A stretch of DNA of 64,000 bases, from positions 1 to 64,000 of the forward strand of contig JAVJUA010000010.1 in NCBI GenBank assembly GCA_040219935.1, in the 5' to 3' direction. The translations under genes and the position numbers were made by a program. Position 1 is the first letter of the stretch. Each line of letters starts with the position of its first letter. Shown here in pieces: positions 17,802 to 26,367 of this stretch. The notes beneath the pieces are model-generated. The model did not search any database and had not been told where the DNA came from. It saw nothing but the letters and a program-made list of their open reading frames with translations. The DNA comes from UBA7803 sp040219935 (GTDB lineage Bacteria > Pseudomonadota > Gammaproteobacteria > Pseudomonadales > Azotimanducaceae).

Positions 17802-20063
17802 ATGAAATTTGGAAGTAGATCGGCCAGTTCGCAGATGTTCGTGCAAATGTCGTTTGCCGGATTGCTAGCGAGTTTCGCGCTGAATGTTCAGGGCGCAGAG
17901 TCCACTAGAGTGATAGAGGAAGTTGTCGTCACGGCCCAGAAGCGGCAAGAGTCGGTTCAGGATGTGCCTCTATCTGTGACGCCAATCACTGGTGAAATGA
18001 TCCAGAGGTTGCACATCAACGATCTGAAGGATGTCACTGGAACGATGCCGAACGTGCAGATACAGGTTAACGCGGGCCTGACCAATGCGGCATCGTACAT
18101 CATTCGCGGCATCGGTATATCTGGCAACCCCTCCCCGTTCGTTGGGACCGCGGTCGGAACGGTAGTCGACGGCGTCGTGCAATCGGTTAACGAGCTGGGA
18201 TTAGTTGATCAGTTTGACATCGAGCGGATCGAAGTTCTGAGGGGGCCGCAGGGCACTCTGTTCGGTGCGAACACTACCGGTGGTGTGATCAACATCATTA
18301 CTCGGCAACCAACTGGTGAGTTCGGTGTGCATGGTCAAGCCACAGTAGGAAACTATGACCGTACGGATGCGTCGATCGCGGTCGACTTCCCAATTGTCGA
18401 GGGTGTACTGGCCGGAAGAATTCTAGCTGCAAACCGCAGTCGAGATGGCCACTACACGAACATCTACGACGGGGAGGATCTCGGCCATCTGGACTCCACG
18501 ATGATGCGCGGATACTTGCTTTGGACGCCGACTGAAACCCTGGATGTTACCTTGAAGGCCGATATGCAGAAGATTCGGAATGGAACCGACGTTCTTCTGA
18601 ACATTTCCTATCCGGGCCAGGTATTCTATCGGCCTGACACGCCTTATGGCTTCAAGCTGTACTCGGATGTTCCGGATGAGCACGACTCGGATACGTATGC
18701 TTTTACCTTGACTACAAACTGGGACAGCCAGTTCGGCGAATTTACCTCGATTACCAATTACAGTGATTGGGAAACCAGCGGCTATCAGGACATTGACGGG
18801 ATCGATCTGTTCGGGTTTGCCCAGAACGGCATTACGAAGGGATGGCAAGCATCCCAGGAATTTCGCAATGTCTTTCGCCCAACAGAGAATGTGGAAATCC
18901 TCGCGGGATTGTTTGGAATGAGATGGGAGTACGACTCGGAAGGTCAGGGCTGGCCTGCTTTTGTCAGTCCAACGATCCTCAGTGTGAGTTTTACTGACCA
19001 GCGAAAGACGGATGTGTCCGCATTCACTCAGATGTACTGGGACGTCACGGAACGACTTCGACTACAGGCGGGAGTCCGTGTCAGCTGGGAAGAGGTGCGT
19101 CTGGGTCGATCAAACTTCACGTACATTCAACCCAACGGTGCGAATCCGGCCTTGGGGTTCGGAAATCTTGTTGGCGCCACCATGTTGCCGGTATCGCCAA
19201 TCAACGCCCCGTCGTCTGGCGAAGAAGACTGGACCAACGTCGGCGGAAAGATCGGTCTGGACTATCGCGTGGGCGAGAACGTCATGCTGTACGGATACTA
19301 CGCTCGTGGGTTTAAGTCCGGTGGCTTCAACGGTCGTGTAAGCAGGTCGGAGGACATTGGGCCATACGATCCTGAGTTTGTGGATTCCTACGAGATCGGC
19401 TTGAAGAGCGATTTGCTTGAGAATCGGCTGCGCCTGAATCTGGCTCTCTTCCTGAATCAGTGGAAGGATATGCAGGTCAATCAAGTATTCTATGAAGGAA
19501 CGCCGCCGACAGCGCATTCCGCTATTGTGAATGCTGCGGAGGCGACGACCCAGGGCGTTGAACTGGAAGCAGAGTTGCTTCTACTTGACTCGATGTCTTT
19601 GCGCGGAACCGTCGGCTACCTGGATGCGGAATACGACGACTTTCAGATCGGTACTGGCCCGGCCTGCCCGCCGCCCACTGAGCCGCAGCCGGTTCCATGT
19701 CTCAAGGACTTCGGTGGTAGAGATCTTCCGTACTCGCCGGAGTGGACCGGGTCTTTGACCCTTGACTACGGTTTTCGGCTTGGTGCTGGCGACGGCAGCG
19801 CAATCGTCCAGTACACCTTCAATGGGGAGCGATGGGGAAGCTTCAACCAAGCCCCTAGCGAATTCATGAAGGATGTGGGGCTGCTCAATGCCAGTCTTTC
19901 CTGGAGCCCGTCTAGCACCGATAGTTGGACGATTACGGCCTGGGGGCGCAACATTACGAACAAGAAGTACCTCAGCCTCGCTTTGGATGCCCCGCCAATC
20001 TTTACGGAAGGCTTGCTCGGAGCGCCCAGAGAATATGGGATCGACTTCGAGTTTCGATTGTAG
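17802..20063 (+). CDS. TonB-dependent outer-membrane receptor
   Basis: 753 aa from ATG 17802, preceded by GGAGAGG; upstream in-frame codons lack a ribosome site. A signal peptide ends near NVQGAES, then a TonB-box/plug start VIEEVVVTAQKRQESVQDVPLSV, plug core VLRGPQGTLFGANTTGGVINI, and a long beta-barrel ending EYGIDFEFRL. This subtype (TAQKRxES) is expanded in bacteria that feed on aromatics, terpenoids or steroids, and imports bulky or hydrophobic molecules using TonB energy. Last gene of the catabolic operon; substrate unknown. Confidence 0.92.
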   Translation: MKFGSRSASSQMFVQMSFAGLLASFALNVQGAESTRVIEEVVVTAQKRQESVQDVPLSVTPITGEMIQRLHINDLKDVTGTMPNVQIQVNAGLTNAASYIIRGIGISGNPSPFVGTAVGTVVDGVVQSVNELGLVDQFDIERIEVLRGPQGTLFGANTTGGVINIITRQPTGEFGVHGQATVGNYDRTDASIAVDFPIVEGVLAGRILAANRSRDGHYTNIYDGEDLGHLDSTMMRGYLLWTPTETLDVTLKADMQKIRNGTDVLLNISYPGQVFYRPDTPYGFKLYSDVPDEHDSDTYAFTLTTNWDSQFGEFTSITNYSDWETSGYQDIDGIDLFGFAQNGITKGWQASQEFRNVFRPTENVEILAGLFGMRWEYDSEGQGWPAFVSPTILSVSFTDQRKTDVSAFTQMYWDVTERLRLQAGVRVSWEEVRLGRSNFTYIQPNGANPALGFGNLVGATMLPVSPINAPSSGEEDWTNVGGKIGLDYRVGENVMLYGYYARGFKSGGFNGRVSRSEDIGPYDPEFVDSYEIGLKSDLLENRLRLNLALFLNQWKDMQVNQVFYEGTPPTAHSAIVNAAEATTQGVELEAELLLLDSMSLRGTVGYLDAEYDDFQIGTGPACPPPTEPQPVPCLKDFGGRDLPYSPEWTGSLTLDYGFRLGAGDGSAIVQYTFNGERWGSFNQAPSEFMKDVGLLNASLSWSPSSTDSWTITAWGRNITNKKYLSLALDAPPIFTEGLLGAPREYGIDFEFRL

Positions 20064-20598
20064 AAGCCACCTCGGCTACGTTCGAAACTAGCAAAGAGGA
20101 GTGGTCGGGTCTCGGGCGAACTTGAGTAAGCTGGTGGCTATCTTGCCGGCGGCTAGTTCGTTCGAGGCCTTGGCCGCCATCTGTGAGCAGTTGCATTTTG
20201 GCAAGATTTTGTTCTGTTGTTTGATTGGTGGTAGGTAGTTTTGTGCGTCTCGCCTACGGAGTACCAGTGCGCCTTGGGCGGGGCATCGCAGATGGGCGGC
20301 TGCTTCAGCTCCGCTGGATGACCAGCCTGACCTACCAGTTCCGGAAGGCCGACCAGTAGGTCCGCCATGTGTTCCTGACCCATTGCTCTCGAGAGTTTTC
20401 GGGGCTGTAGGAATCCTAGGGCGATTAACCTGTGCCGGTTGGAATGGGACTGCTCCTGGTTAGTGGTGGTATCCGGAGTGGTGGTATTTGGGCTGTATAG
20501 CCCGGTGGGGCGAGAATTTCTGGTATGCGTTCCGGCACCACCCCAGCCGTTTTAAACCGAAGCGAGCCGCCTGGGAGGCGAGGTTCGGCGTGAGCGGG
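20064..20598. other. Gene-free stretch after the TonB receptor
   Basis: 535 nt with no convincing coding frame, no clear hairpin terminator and no terminal repeat. Short open frames on both strands resemble nothing known. It separates the catabolic locus from the toxin-antitoxin block and may be decayed coding or mobile sequence. Confidence 0.5.
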
Positions 20599-21012
20599 TC
20601 ATGCCCAGCTTTTCACCTGCAGGCCCCTGAAGTCCCGAAAGTCAGCCCTGTTCATCGTGACAAGTATCAATTCGTTGACGTGAGCAATCGCCGCGATTTG
20701 CCCATCGACGAAGGGTGGCGTTCGACCCGCCGCGACCAGCCGTGCGCGTTCGAGTGCATGCCAATCCGCTGCGCGTCGGTCGTAGTCGAGAACCGGTAAG
20801 CTAACGCCCACAACCTCGTCGAGATAGCGCTCGATCGCTTCACGGCGTCGCGAGCGGGTGAGTCGTGCACAGCCGAAGCGAAGCTCGTGCCAGACCAGTG
20901 CCGGAATGGCCATCTCGCCCTCATGCTCGCGAAGGCGACGCAGGACGCCGGCCGACGGCTGTGGGCGCAACGGCTCGGAGACGACGTTCGTGTCGAGCAG
21001 AAATCTTGTCAC
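20599..21012 (-). CDS. vapC: PIN-domain ribonuclease toxin VapC
   Basis: 137 aa. The N-terminal MTRFLLDTNVVSEPLRP carries the first acidic residue of the PIN site, a Glu lies in ALVWHELRFG, and PPFVDGQIAAIAHVNELILVTMNRADFRDF supplies the C-terminal Asp pair. Length and order are typical of VapC toxins of the FitB-like kind, which cleave tRNA or rRNA. Its start overlaps the antitoxin stop by 4 nt (ATGA), so the two are translationally coupled. Confidence 0.92.
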   Translation of the reverse strand: MTRFLLDTNVVSEPLRPQPSAGVLRRLREHEGEMAIPALVWHELRFGCARLTRSRRREAIERYLDEVVGVSLPVLDYDRRAADWHALERARLVAAGRTPPFVDGQIAAIAHVNELILVTMNRADFRDFRGLQVKSWA

Positions 21013-21290
21013 AGATGAACCTCACGCCCGCGAGTGTCGTCGCGCGTGCCCACGAACACCTCGTCCGGATCGATCGCAAGCTCGGCCAGGTCGACGTCCC
21101 TCGTGAACTCCTCATACGCGTCGAAGAAGCTGCGGTGGTGCCCAAGGAGTTTCTCGTATTGGCGACGCCCGACCAAGACGGCTACCGCCTCGCCTCGTCG
21201 GGTCAGTTCCACTGCCTTGCCGCGCTCGGCCTCCCGTACCAGCTTGGGGAGGTTGCTGCGGGCCTCCGAAATGGAGTGTCGGTCACTCAT
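21009..21290 (-). CDS. Phd/YefM-type antitoxin for VapC
   Basis: 93 aa from ATG 21290. The N-terminal MSDRHSISEARSNLPKLVREAERG and ELTRRGEAVAVLVGRRQYEKL are the Phd/YefM DNA-binding fold; the C-terminal acidic stretch would wrap the toxin. Precedes vapC with a 4-nt overlap. A strong 8-4-8 inverted repeat 11 bp upstream of its start is the expected autoregulatory site. Confidence 0.9.
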   Translation of the reverse strand: MSDRHSISEARSNLPKLVREAERGKAVELTRRGEAVAVLVGRRQYEKLLGHHRSFFDAYEEFTRDVDLAELAIDPDEVFVGTRDDTRGREVHL

Positions 21291-21301
21291 TCCATTCCTA
21301 G

Positions 21302-21321
21302 ATGTACATTGACATGTACAT
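21302..21321. promoter_or_regulatory. Operator of the VapBC-type module
   Basis: ATGTACATTGACATGTACAT: two perfect 8-bp inverted arms ATGTACAT around TGAC, located 11 bp before the antitoxin start. Position and symmetry match autoregulation by the antitoxin-toxin complex. Confidence 0.7.
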
Positions 21322-21614
21322 GATATTTGAATTCGTGTGCCGCGCCAAGCGCAGAACTCGGCGTGTGCGGATATCGACGGAAATCGGCGACGAGGCCCCG
21401 CGGTTCGACAGACCCGCTGAGCGGATTTGGACGTCGCCGCGCAGCTGCGCCCCCCCGCGCGCCGAATCAATTCCCCTCTCCGCGAGAGCGACCACCCGGA
21501 ACCCCATCTGGACGCGCCGAACGAGCGGGGTAACTCTGCCGCTCCTCAGCCCAAGGTTGGATAGCGGTCAAAAGCCTGTGTGGCGGCATGAGGTGCCCAG
21601 TTCCGGCACCACCC
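21322..21614. other. Gene-free stretch between the two toxin-antitoxin modules
   Basis: About 290 nt upstream of the VapBC operator and downstream of the HigA stop. GC-rich, with no gene, terminator or repeat that I recognise on either strand. Confidence 0.4.
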
Positions 21615-21926
21615 TCAATCGGGCCGCGGCTTTCCCTTGCCGGCCGCAGCTTTGGACGGGGAGACGATCGGTTCCACGTCCACCTCGAAATGCCGGCCCG
21701 CCTGCCAGAGGTCGTAGTCGCACTGCATCGCGTACCACGATCCTGGGGTCGTTCCCAGTGCTTTGGAAAGGCGCAGATCCATCTCCGCGCTTACGCCAGC
21801 TGACCCGTTGAGTACACGCGACAAGGCTGCGCGGGTGATCCGAAGACGCCGTGCGGCTTCGGTGATGGTGACGGTGGTCAGCCATTCCTTGAGCACCTCG
21901 CCGGGATGAGGCGGATCGTGCATCAT
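21615..21926 (-). CDS. higA: HigA-family XRE antitoxin
   Basis: 103 aa (start ATG 21926 or 21923). MHDPPHPGEVLKEWL is the classic HigA N-terminus, followed by a helix-turn-helix TITEAARRLRITRAALSRVLNG and the capping ALGTTPGSWYAMQCDYDLWQA. Lies 10 nt downstream of the toxin gene, giving the toxin-first order normal for HigBA. Binds its own promoter in known systems. An extra ~25-residue tail (VDVEPIVSPSKAAAGKGK) is unusual. Confidence 0.9.
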   Translation of the reverse strand: MMHDPPHPGEVLKEWLTTVTITEAARRLRITRAALSRVLNGSAGVSAEMDLRLSKALGTTPGSWYAMQCDYDLWQAGRHFEVDVEPIVSPSKAAAGKGKPRPD

Positions 21927-21936
21927 CGTCGTTACC

Positions 21937-22215
21937 TCAATGATACTGCTGATAGTTCACGGCTTCTGCGTTGCCCTCGCTGAATGTGAAAGTCAGGCGC
22001 CCGTGGCTGTCCACCCAGATGGACCAATGCCCGGCGAGGGCGCCTCGCAACGGATGCAGTTTCCAGCCCGGCGCGGCCATGTCGTTGGGTCCTTGCGCAT
22101 AGTCGAGACGAGCCAATTGCAGTCGCAGCCGGGCGGCGTGCTTCGCCTGAGTGCCTTTCGTGGTGCCGGTTCGGAAGAACTGCTCGAGCCCCTTGTGGCT
22201 GAAGGATCGATTCAT
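21937..22215 (-). CDS. higB: HigB-family RelE-like mRNA interferase toxin
   Basis: 92 aa. MNRSFSHKGLEQFFRTGTTKGTQAKHAARLRLQLARLDYAQGP is the typical start of HigB-1 (KGLE.F...G..KGI). PGWKLHPLRGALAGHWSIWVDSHGRLTFTF contains the usual strand core and catalytic basic/aromatic residues. Its start overlaps the integrase-remnant stop by 4 nt. Expected to cleave mRNA on the ribosome, neutralised by the adjacent HigA. Confidence 0.9.
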   Translation of the reverse strand: MNRSFSHKGLEQFFRTGTTKGTQAKHAARLRLQLARLDYAQGPNDMAAPGWKLHPLRGALAGHWSIWVDSHGRLTFTFSEGNAEAVNYQQYH

Positions 22216-22908
22216 ACGCGAGCCCGTATAGCGTGGCTATACGGCGACGGGTTGACTGTAGCAGCCTCCAGCCACACGCGCCAGGCCTCGAGCGCGTCGC
22301 GTTTGGCCTGCTCGTAGTGCGCGCGGTTGTAGACGGCCACCACCCCGCTGACGATGCCGGAGCGGCGATTCTGCACCGCCTCCGCCACTTGGGGCGGCAG
22401 GCCGAGCTTGTCGCCGAACGCGGTGGCGACGGTGCGGCGGACAGCCATCGAGCAGTCGGCGTGCGAGGGGCGAGAGCGGCACGGTGTGTGGCGCATGGCT
22501 CTTGGTGGGCGCAGAGATGCGCCAGAGCGTGCCGTGCAGTTCGCTGCGGCGCATGGTGACCACGTCGCGCACCCGCTGCCCGCCCGTGGCGATCATGACC
22601 CGCACCCAGGTGCCCGCCGGATACCCCAGGGTGTTCGCGGCCTGCCAGACCGCAGCGAGCTCCGCCTTGCTGAGCACGCGGCTGCGCGGGTACTCCCGTG
22701 CGGGCGGGCGAACGCCGGCCGTCGGCGAACGGTCAAGGTAACCGCGCTCGACGCACCAGTTGAACAGCCGCCGCATTGTCGCCAGGCAGCGATTGGCGCT
22801 GACTTCGGTGCCGCGATCCAGCATCGCGTCGAGCACCGCAAATACCTGCGGCTTGCCGATGTCGCGAATGTCCAAGTCGCCCCAGGCTAGATGTCTGCCG
22901 TTTGTGTG
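22212..22908 (-). pseudogene. Tyrosine recombinase/integrase, truncated and internally deleted
   Basis: Two reading frames together give a P4-type integrase missing parts. Frame one (about 22908-22445) has the core-binding end DLDIRDIGKPQVFAVLDAM, NRCLATMRRLFNWCVERGY, catalytic Arg in TGGQRVRDVV, and the Lys hairpin TKSHAPHTVPLS. At about 22445 it jumps to another frame with RRTVATAFGDKLGLPPQVAEAV and the nucleophile region GVVAVYNRAHYEQ. The stretch that should hold the HxLRR His is lost, and the N-terminal domain is absent where the AAA ATPase gene abuts. Almost certainly inactive. Confidence 0.82.
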
Positions 22909-22916
22909 CGTCGCAC

Positions 22917-24074
22917 CTACCGGTCGTCGAACAGGCGGCCGGATTGGGCAAGTGTGGTGAGCGGGACAGTTTCGACACGCGCTTCCAGGCGATAGCGTCT
23001 CGCCCCGGGATAGACCACGGCGACCCGTTCGAGGCCAAGGTCTTCGAGGGCGATTCGGATCGAAGGGGTCAGGCGCGGTGCATCTGCGCGTTTGCACTCC
23101 ACGCCCAGCAGTCGGTCACCGCGTCTGAGCAGTAGATCGATCTCCGCACCCTGGTGGCTGGCCCAGAACCAGGCTTCGTCGTGCGGTTCGACCGCAAGTA
23201 TTTGCTCGATCGCGAAGCCCTCCCATGACGCGCCGATCTTCGGGTGCGACAGCAGGGCCTTTTCGGTTTCCAGGCCAAGGAGTTGGTGCAGGAGGCCGCT
23301 GTCCCGCACGTAGACCTTTGGCGACTTGACCTGGCGTTTGGCGAGGTTGGCGTGCCAGGGTTGAAGCTGGCGCAGCACCAGGGCGTCGGTCAGAAGGTCG
23401 AGATAGCGCCGGATGGTGGTCGGGCTCACGCCCATCGCACGGGCCGGTTCCGAGGCATTCCAGATCTGGCCGTGGTAGTGCGCGACCATGGTCCAGAAGC
23501 GCAGCAAGGCAGCAGCCGGTACGCGCACGCCCCATTGCGGAAAATCGCGTTCGAGCAGTGTTTGAATGAACTGCTTGCGCCAGGCCATGCTGTCGGACTC
23601 GCGCTCGGCGAGGTACGCACGGGGAAATCCTCCGCGGCGCCATAGCTTGGCTGCGTGCTCGGCGCCGACCTCCGCGAGGCTGAGCCCGGCAATGTCGATT
23701 CGCTCCATTCGCCCGGCCAGCGTTTCTGCGCTTTGCCGCATGAGGTCACCGGACGCGCTGCCGAGTATCAGAAAAATGGCCGGATTGCGGCGACGGTCGG
23801 CGAGAACTCGCAGGATCGGAAACAGATCCGGCCGTCTCTGCACCTCGTCGATCACCACCAGGCCCTCGAGCGGCTCTAGGGCGGTTCGGGGCTCTTCCAG
23901 GCGCGCGAGGCTCACGGGATCTTCCAGGTCGAAATAGTTGGGTGAGTCCTCGCTGAGCAGTTGCCTGGCGAGCGTGGTCTTGCCCGACTGACGTGGCCCC
24001 GTGAGTACCGTTACCGGATTCCTGGCGAGACCGGTGCGAATTCGTTCGAGGACTGCGGGTCTGGCGATGAGCAT
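22917..24074 (-). CDS. AAA ATPase with DUF4143 nuclease-like C-terminus
   Basis: 385 aa. Walker A GPRQSGKTTLARQLL near residue 26 and Walker B LVVIDEVQRRPDLFPILR near 72 define the AAA_14 domain, with sensor motif FLILGSASGDLM. The C-terminal DUF4143 part has KSPKVYVRDSGLLHQLLGL and SWEGFAIEQIL, then GAEIDLLLRRGDRLLGVECKR, a PD-(D/E)XK-like core. Such proteins are widespread, often mobile, with unclear roles. It appears to have displaced the 5' end of the integrase. Confidence 0.88.
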   Translation of the reverse strand: MLIARPAVLERIRTGLARNPVTVLTGPRQSGKTTLARQLLSEDSPNYFDLEDPVSLARLEEPRTALEPLEGLVVIDEVQRRPDLFPILRVLADRRRNPAIFLILGSASGDLMRQSAETLAGRMERIDIAGLSLAEVGAEHAAKLWRRGGFPRAYLAERESDSMAWRKQFIQTLLERDFPQWGVRVPAAALLRFWTMVAHYHGQIWNASEPARAMGVSPTTIRRYLDLLTDALVLRQLQPWHANLAKRQVKSPKVYVRDSGLLHQLLGLETEKALLSHPKIGASWEGFAIEQILAVEPHDEAWFWASHQGAEIDLLLRRGDRLLGVECKRADAPRLTPSIRIALEDLGLERVAVVYPGARRYRLEARVETVPLTTLAQSGRLFDDR

Positions 24075-24131
24075 GGCGCGATTTTGCCATGAAATACGAT
24101 CATTGAGTAATCAATTTTCATGGTTGGTGCG

Positions 24132-24869
24132 CTACAGCGGCGCCGGTGTGCGCAGCAGCCCGACGATCTGCTCCTGCGCCTTGGATACGCCGAGAAAGAC
24201 GTACTCGTAGCGGGTGGCGAACGGGAAGAACGCGTAGTCCGCCAGCTCCCCGCCATGGGTGTCCAGCCACACGTCGATCTGTCCCGTCTCCGCGTCGCGT
24301 TGTCGCAGCGCGTCCTGATCGAAGGCCTCGCGCTCGACCCGCAGCGCTGCGTAGGTCAGTGGCTGATACCGATCCACCATGGCGCGCAGGGGCACGCGGT
24401 TGGCGATGCCGTAGCGGCGAATCTCCGCCTGCTGCTCTGGATCGTCGGGCATCTCCACCGCCACCTGCTTCGGGCCGATGCCGGGCAGGTGCGACAGATC
24501 GGGAACGTCTACACCGTACGCCGTATAGTCGTCGGCCGCCATGCTGGTGAACCGGCCATCGACGTACACGAGAGCCAGCGGCCGCTCCGAATACACCACG
24601 TACGTGCCTGCCGTCAGGCAGGCGGCCTGGAACACGGCGATGATGGCCAGATCGGTGCGCAGGCTGGGCTTGTCGCGGTTGTAGACGATGAGGGTCAGGA
24701 GCGGCCCGGCCACCAGGTCCACCAGGATGATGATGCGGATGCCTTCCCAGCCGCCGTCGGCGGCGAAGAAGAAGTCCGGGTACCAGACGAACAGCACCAG
24801 CGCCGCCAGGCCGGCGAAGATGATCAGGCTGATGCCGAGGTGGACGAGAAACGCGCCGAACCGGTTCAC
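24132..24869 (-). CDS. TfpX/TfpZ-family type IV pilin accessory protein
   Basis: 245 aa from GTG 24869, 7 nt after the nadC stop. Two or three N-terminal membrane segments (FLVHLGISLIIFAGLAALVLFVWYP, IRIIILVDLVAGPLLTLIVYNRDKPSLRTDL, AIIAVFQAACLTAGTYVVY) are followed by a periplasmic domain; the N-terminal block is diagnostic. In other species these proteins assist assembly of a specific major pilin and are encoded next to it. No pilin gene is visible here. Probably co-transcribed with nadC. Confidence 0.82.
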   Translation of the reverse strand: MNRFGAFLVHLGISLIIFAGLAALVLFVWYPDFFFAADGGWEGIRIIILVDLVAGPLLTLIVYNRDKPSLRTDLAIIAVFQAACLTAGTYVVYSERPLALVYVDGRFTSMAADDYTAYGVDVPDLSHLPGIGPKQVAVEMPDDPEQQAEIRRYGIANRVPLRAMVDRYQPLTYAALRVEREAFDQDALRQRDAETGQIDVWLDTHGGELADYAFFPFATRYEYVFLGVSKAQEQIVGLLRTPAPL

Positions 24870-24876
24870 AGCCGCC

Positions 24877-25719
24877 TCAGATGAAGCGCATCGACAGATC
24901 CAATGGGCGCACCTGCTTGGTGATGATGCCGAGGGAAATATAGTCCACGCCGGTTTCGGCGACCTCGCGGATGGTGCGCTCGTCGATGCCGCCGGAGGCC
25001 TCGAGCAGGATGCGGCCGGCGGCGGTGGCCACGGCGCGGCCGGTGTCGGCAAGGCTGAAGTTGTCGAGCAGGGCGATGTCGGCCCCGGCAGCGATGACCT
25101 CGTCGAGCTGGGCCAGGGTCTCCACCTCCACCTCGAGCCGGCGCTCGGGATGCAGGCGGCGTGCCTGGGCCACCGCCGCGCCGATGCTCTGCGCGGCCGC
25201 GATGTGGTTTTCCTTGATCAGGTAGGCGTCGTACAGGCCGACCCGATGGTTGTGCCCGCCGCCGCAGCGCACGGCGTACTTCTGCGCCAGCCGCAATCCC
25301 GGCACGGTCTTGCGGGTGTCCAGCAGCCGAGCCCCGGTGCCGGCGATGAGATCGACGTAGTGGCGGGTCAGGGTGGCGGTGCCGGACAGGAGCTGCACGA
25401 AGTTGAGCAGGGTGCGCTCGGCGGTCAGCAGCGCCCGGGCCGGGCCCTCCAGCGCGATCACGGCCTGATCCGGAGCCACCGGGTCGCCGTCGTCGACGCC
25501 GAAGTCGACGCGAATGGCGCCGCCCAGCTGCGCGCAGGTCTCCCGAACCCAGGGCGCGCCGCAAAAGACGCCGGGCTCCCGGGTGATCACCCGGGCGGTG
25601 GCTCGCGTCGCCGGATCGATCAGCTCCGCGGAGATGTCGCCGCTGCCCACGTCCTCCGCCAGAGCGGCGCGCACGTTGGCGGTGATGGCGGCCTGCAGGG
25701 CGGGGTCGATGGTCGTCAT
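24877..25719 (-). CDS. nadC: Nicotinate-nucleotide pyrophosphorylase (carboxylating)
   Basis: 280 aa from ATG 25719 (MTTIDPALQ). Makes nicotinate mononucleotide from quinolinate and PRPP in de novo NAD synthesis. Signatures: EDVGSGDISAELI, LLNFVQLLSGTATLTRHYVDLI, LLDTRKTVPGLRLAQKYAVRCGGGHNHRVGLYDAYLIKENHI, EVEVETLAQLDE, LLDNF and EASGGI. Length and order are normal. Divergent from ampD, an arrangement common in gammaproteobacteria. Confidence 0.97.
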   Translation of the reverse strand: MTTIDPALQAAITANVRAALAEDVGSGDISAELIDPATRATARVITREPGVFCGAPWVRETCAQLGGAIRVDFGVDDGDPVAPDQAVIALEGPARALLTAERTLLNFVQLLSGTATLTRHYVDLIAGTGARLLDTRKTVPGLRLAQKYAVRCGGGHNHRVGLYDAYLIKENHIAAAQSIGAAVAQARRLHPERRLEVEVETLAQLDEVIAAGADIALLDNFSLADTGRAVATAAGRILLEASGGIDERTIREVAETGVDYISLGIITKQVRPLDLSMRFI

Positions 25720-25824
25720 TGTGATGGCCGTCCGCAAAGGTAGACTGGGTCGATGGCCGCGTATGGTAGCGCGGCGCGAAGAAAACAGAACCCGGCCCGA
25801 GGCTGCCGCGTTGCAAGGAGACCC

Positions 25825-26367
25825 ATGCGCATCACCGACGATCATCGGCTGCGGCCGGCGCGGTGGCTGGCCTCGCCCCACTGCAACGACCGACCGGATC
25901 CTGCCGCCATCGAGCTGGTGGTGATCCACGGCATCTCTCTGCCGCCCGGGCGCTTCGGCGGCACGTACGTGCACGACCTGTTTCTTGGCCGTCTCGATCT
26001 CGAGGCGCATCCGTCGTTCGCGAGCCTGTCCGGCGTGCGCGTGTCGGCGCACCTGTTCATCAGCCGCCGCGGCGCGGTGACCCAGTACGTCCCCTTCCAT
26101 CGCCGCGCCTGGCATGCCGGAACGTCGGTCTGGCGTGGCCGCCCGAATTGCAACGACTACTCCGTCGGCATCGAGCTGGAGGGTACCGATCAGCGCCCGT
26201 ACACCGAATCCCAGTATCGTCGGCTCGATCAGGTGCTGACGGCGCTGCTGGCGCGCTATCCACGCCTTGCGCCCGACGCCATCGTCGGCCACAGCGAGAT
26301 CGCGCCCGGACGCAAGACCGATCCGGGGCCGCACTTCGACTGGCCACGGGTGCTCGGCCGTCGATGA
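25825..26367 (+). CDS. ampD: 1,6-anhydro-N-acetylmuramyl-L-alanine amidase AmpD
   Basis: 180 aa from ATG 25825 with AAGGAG 5 nt upstream. Cytoplasmic zinc amidase that removes the peptide from anhydromuropeptides in cell-wall recycling. Visible: ELVVIHGISLPPGRFGG (zinc His), SAHLFISRRGAVTQYVPFHRRAWHAG, NDYSVGIELEGTD, and GHSEIAPGRKTDPGPHFDW with the second His and catalytic region. No signal peptide. Its stop overlaps the ROK kinase start (ATGA). Confidence 0.96.
   Translation: MRITDDHRLRPARWLASPHCNDRPDPAAIELVVIHGISLPPGRFGGTYVHDLFLGRLDLEAHPSFASLSGVRVSAHLFISRRGAVTQYVPFHRRAWHAGTSVWRGRPNCNDYSVGIELEGTDQRPYTESQYRRLDQVLTALLARYPRLAPDAIVGHSEIAPGRKTDPGPHFDWPRVLGRR

Noticed and set aside
20488..20799. 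Plus-strand frame near the VapC toxin gene
   Set aside because: Mostly antisense to the 3' part of vapC, with no ribosome site or recognisable product.
21302..21811. 169-codon plus-strand frame beginning at the VapBC operator
   Set aside because: Covers the operator and the antisense of higA; Arg/Pro-rich and without homology that I recognise.
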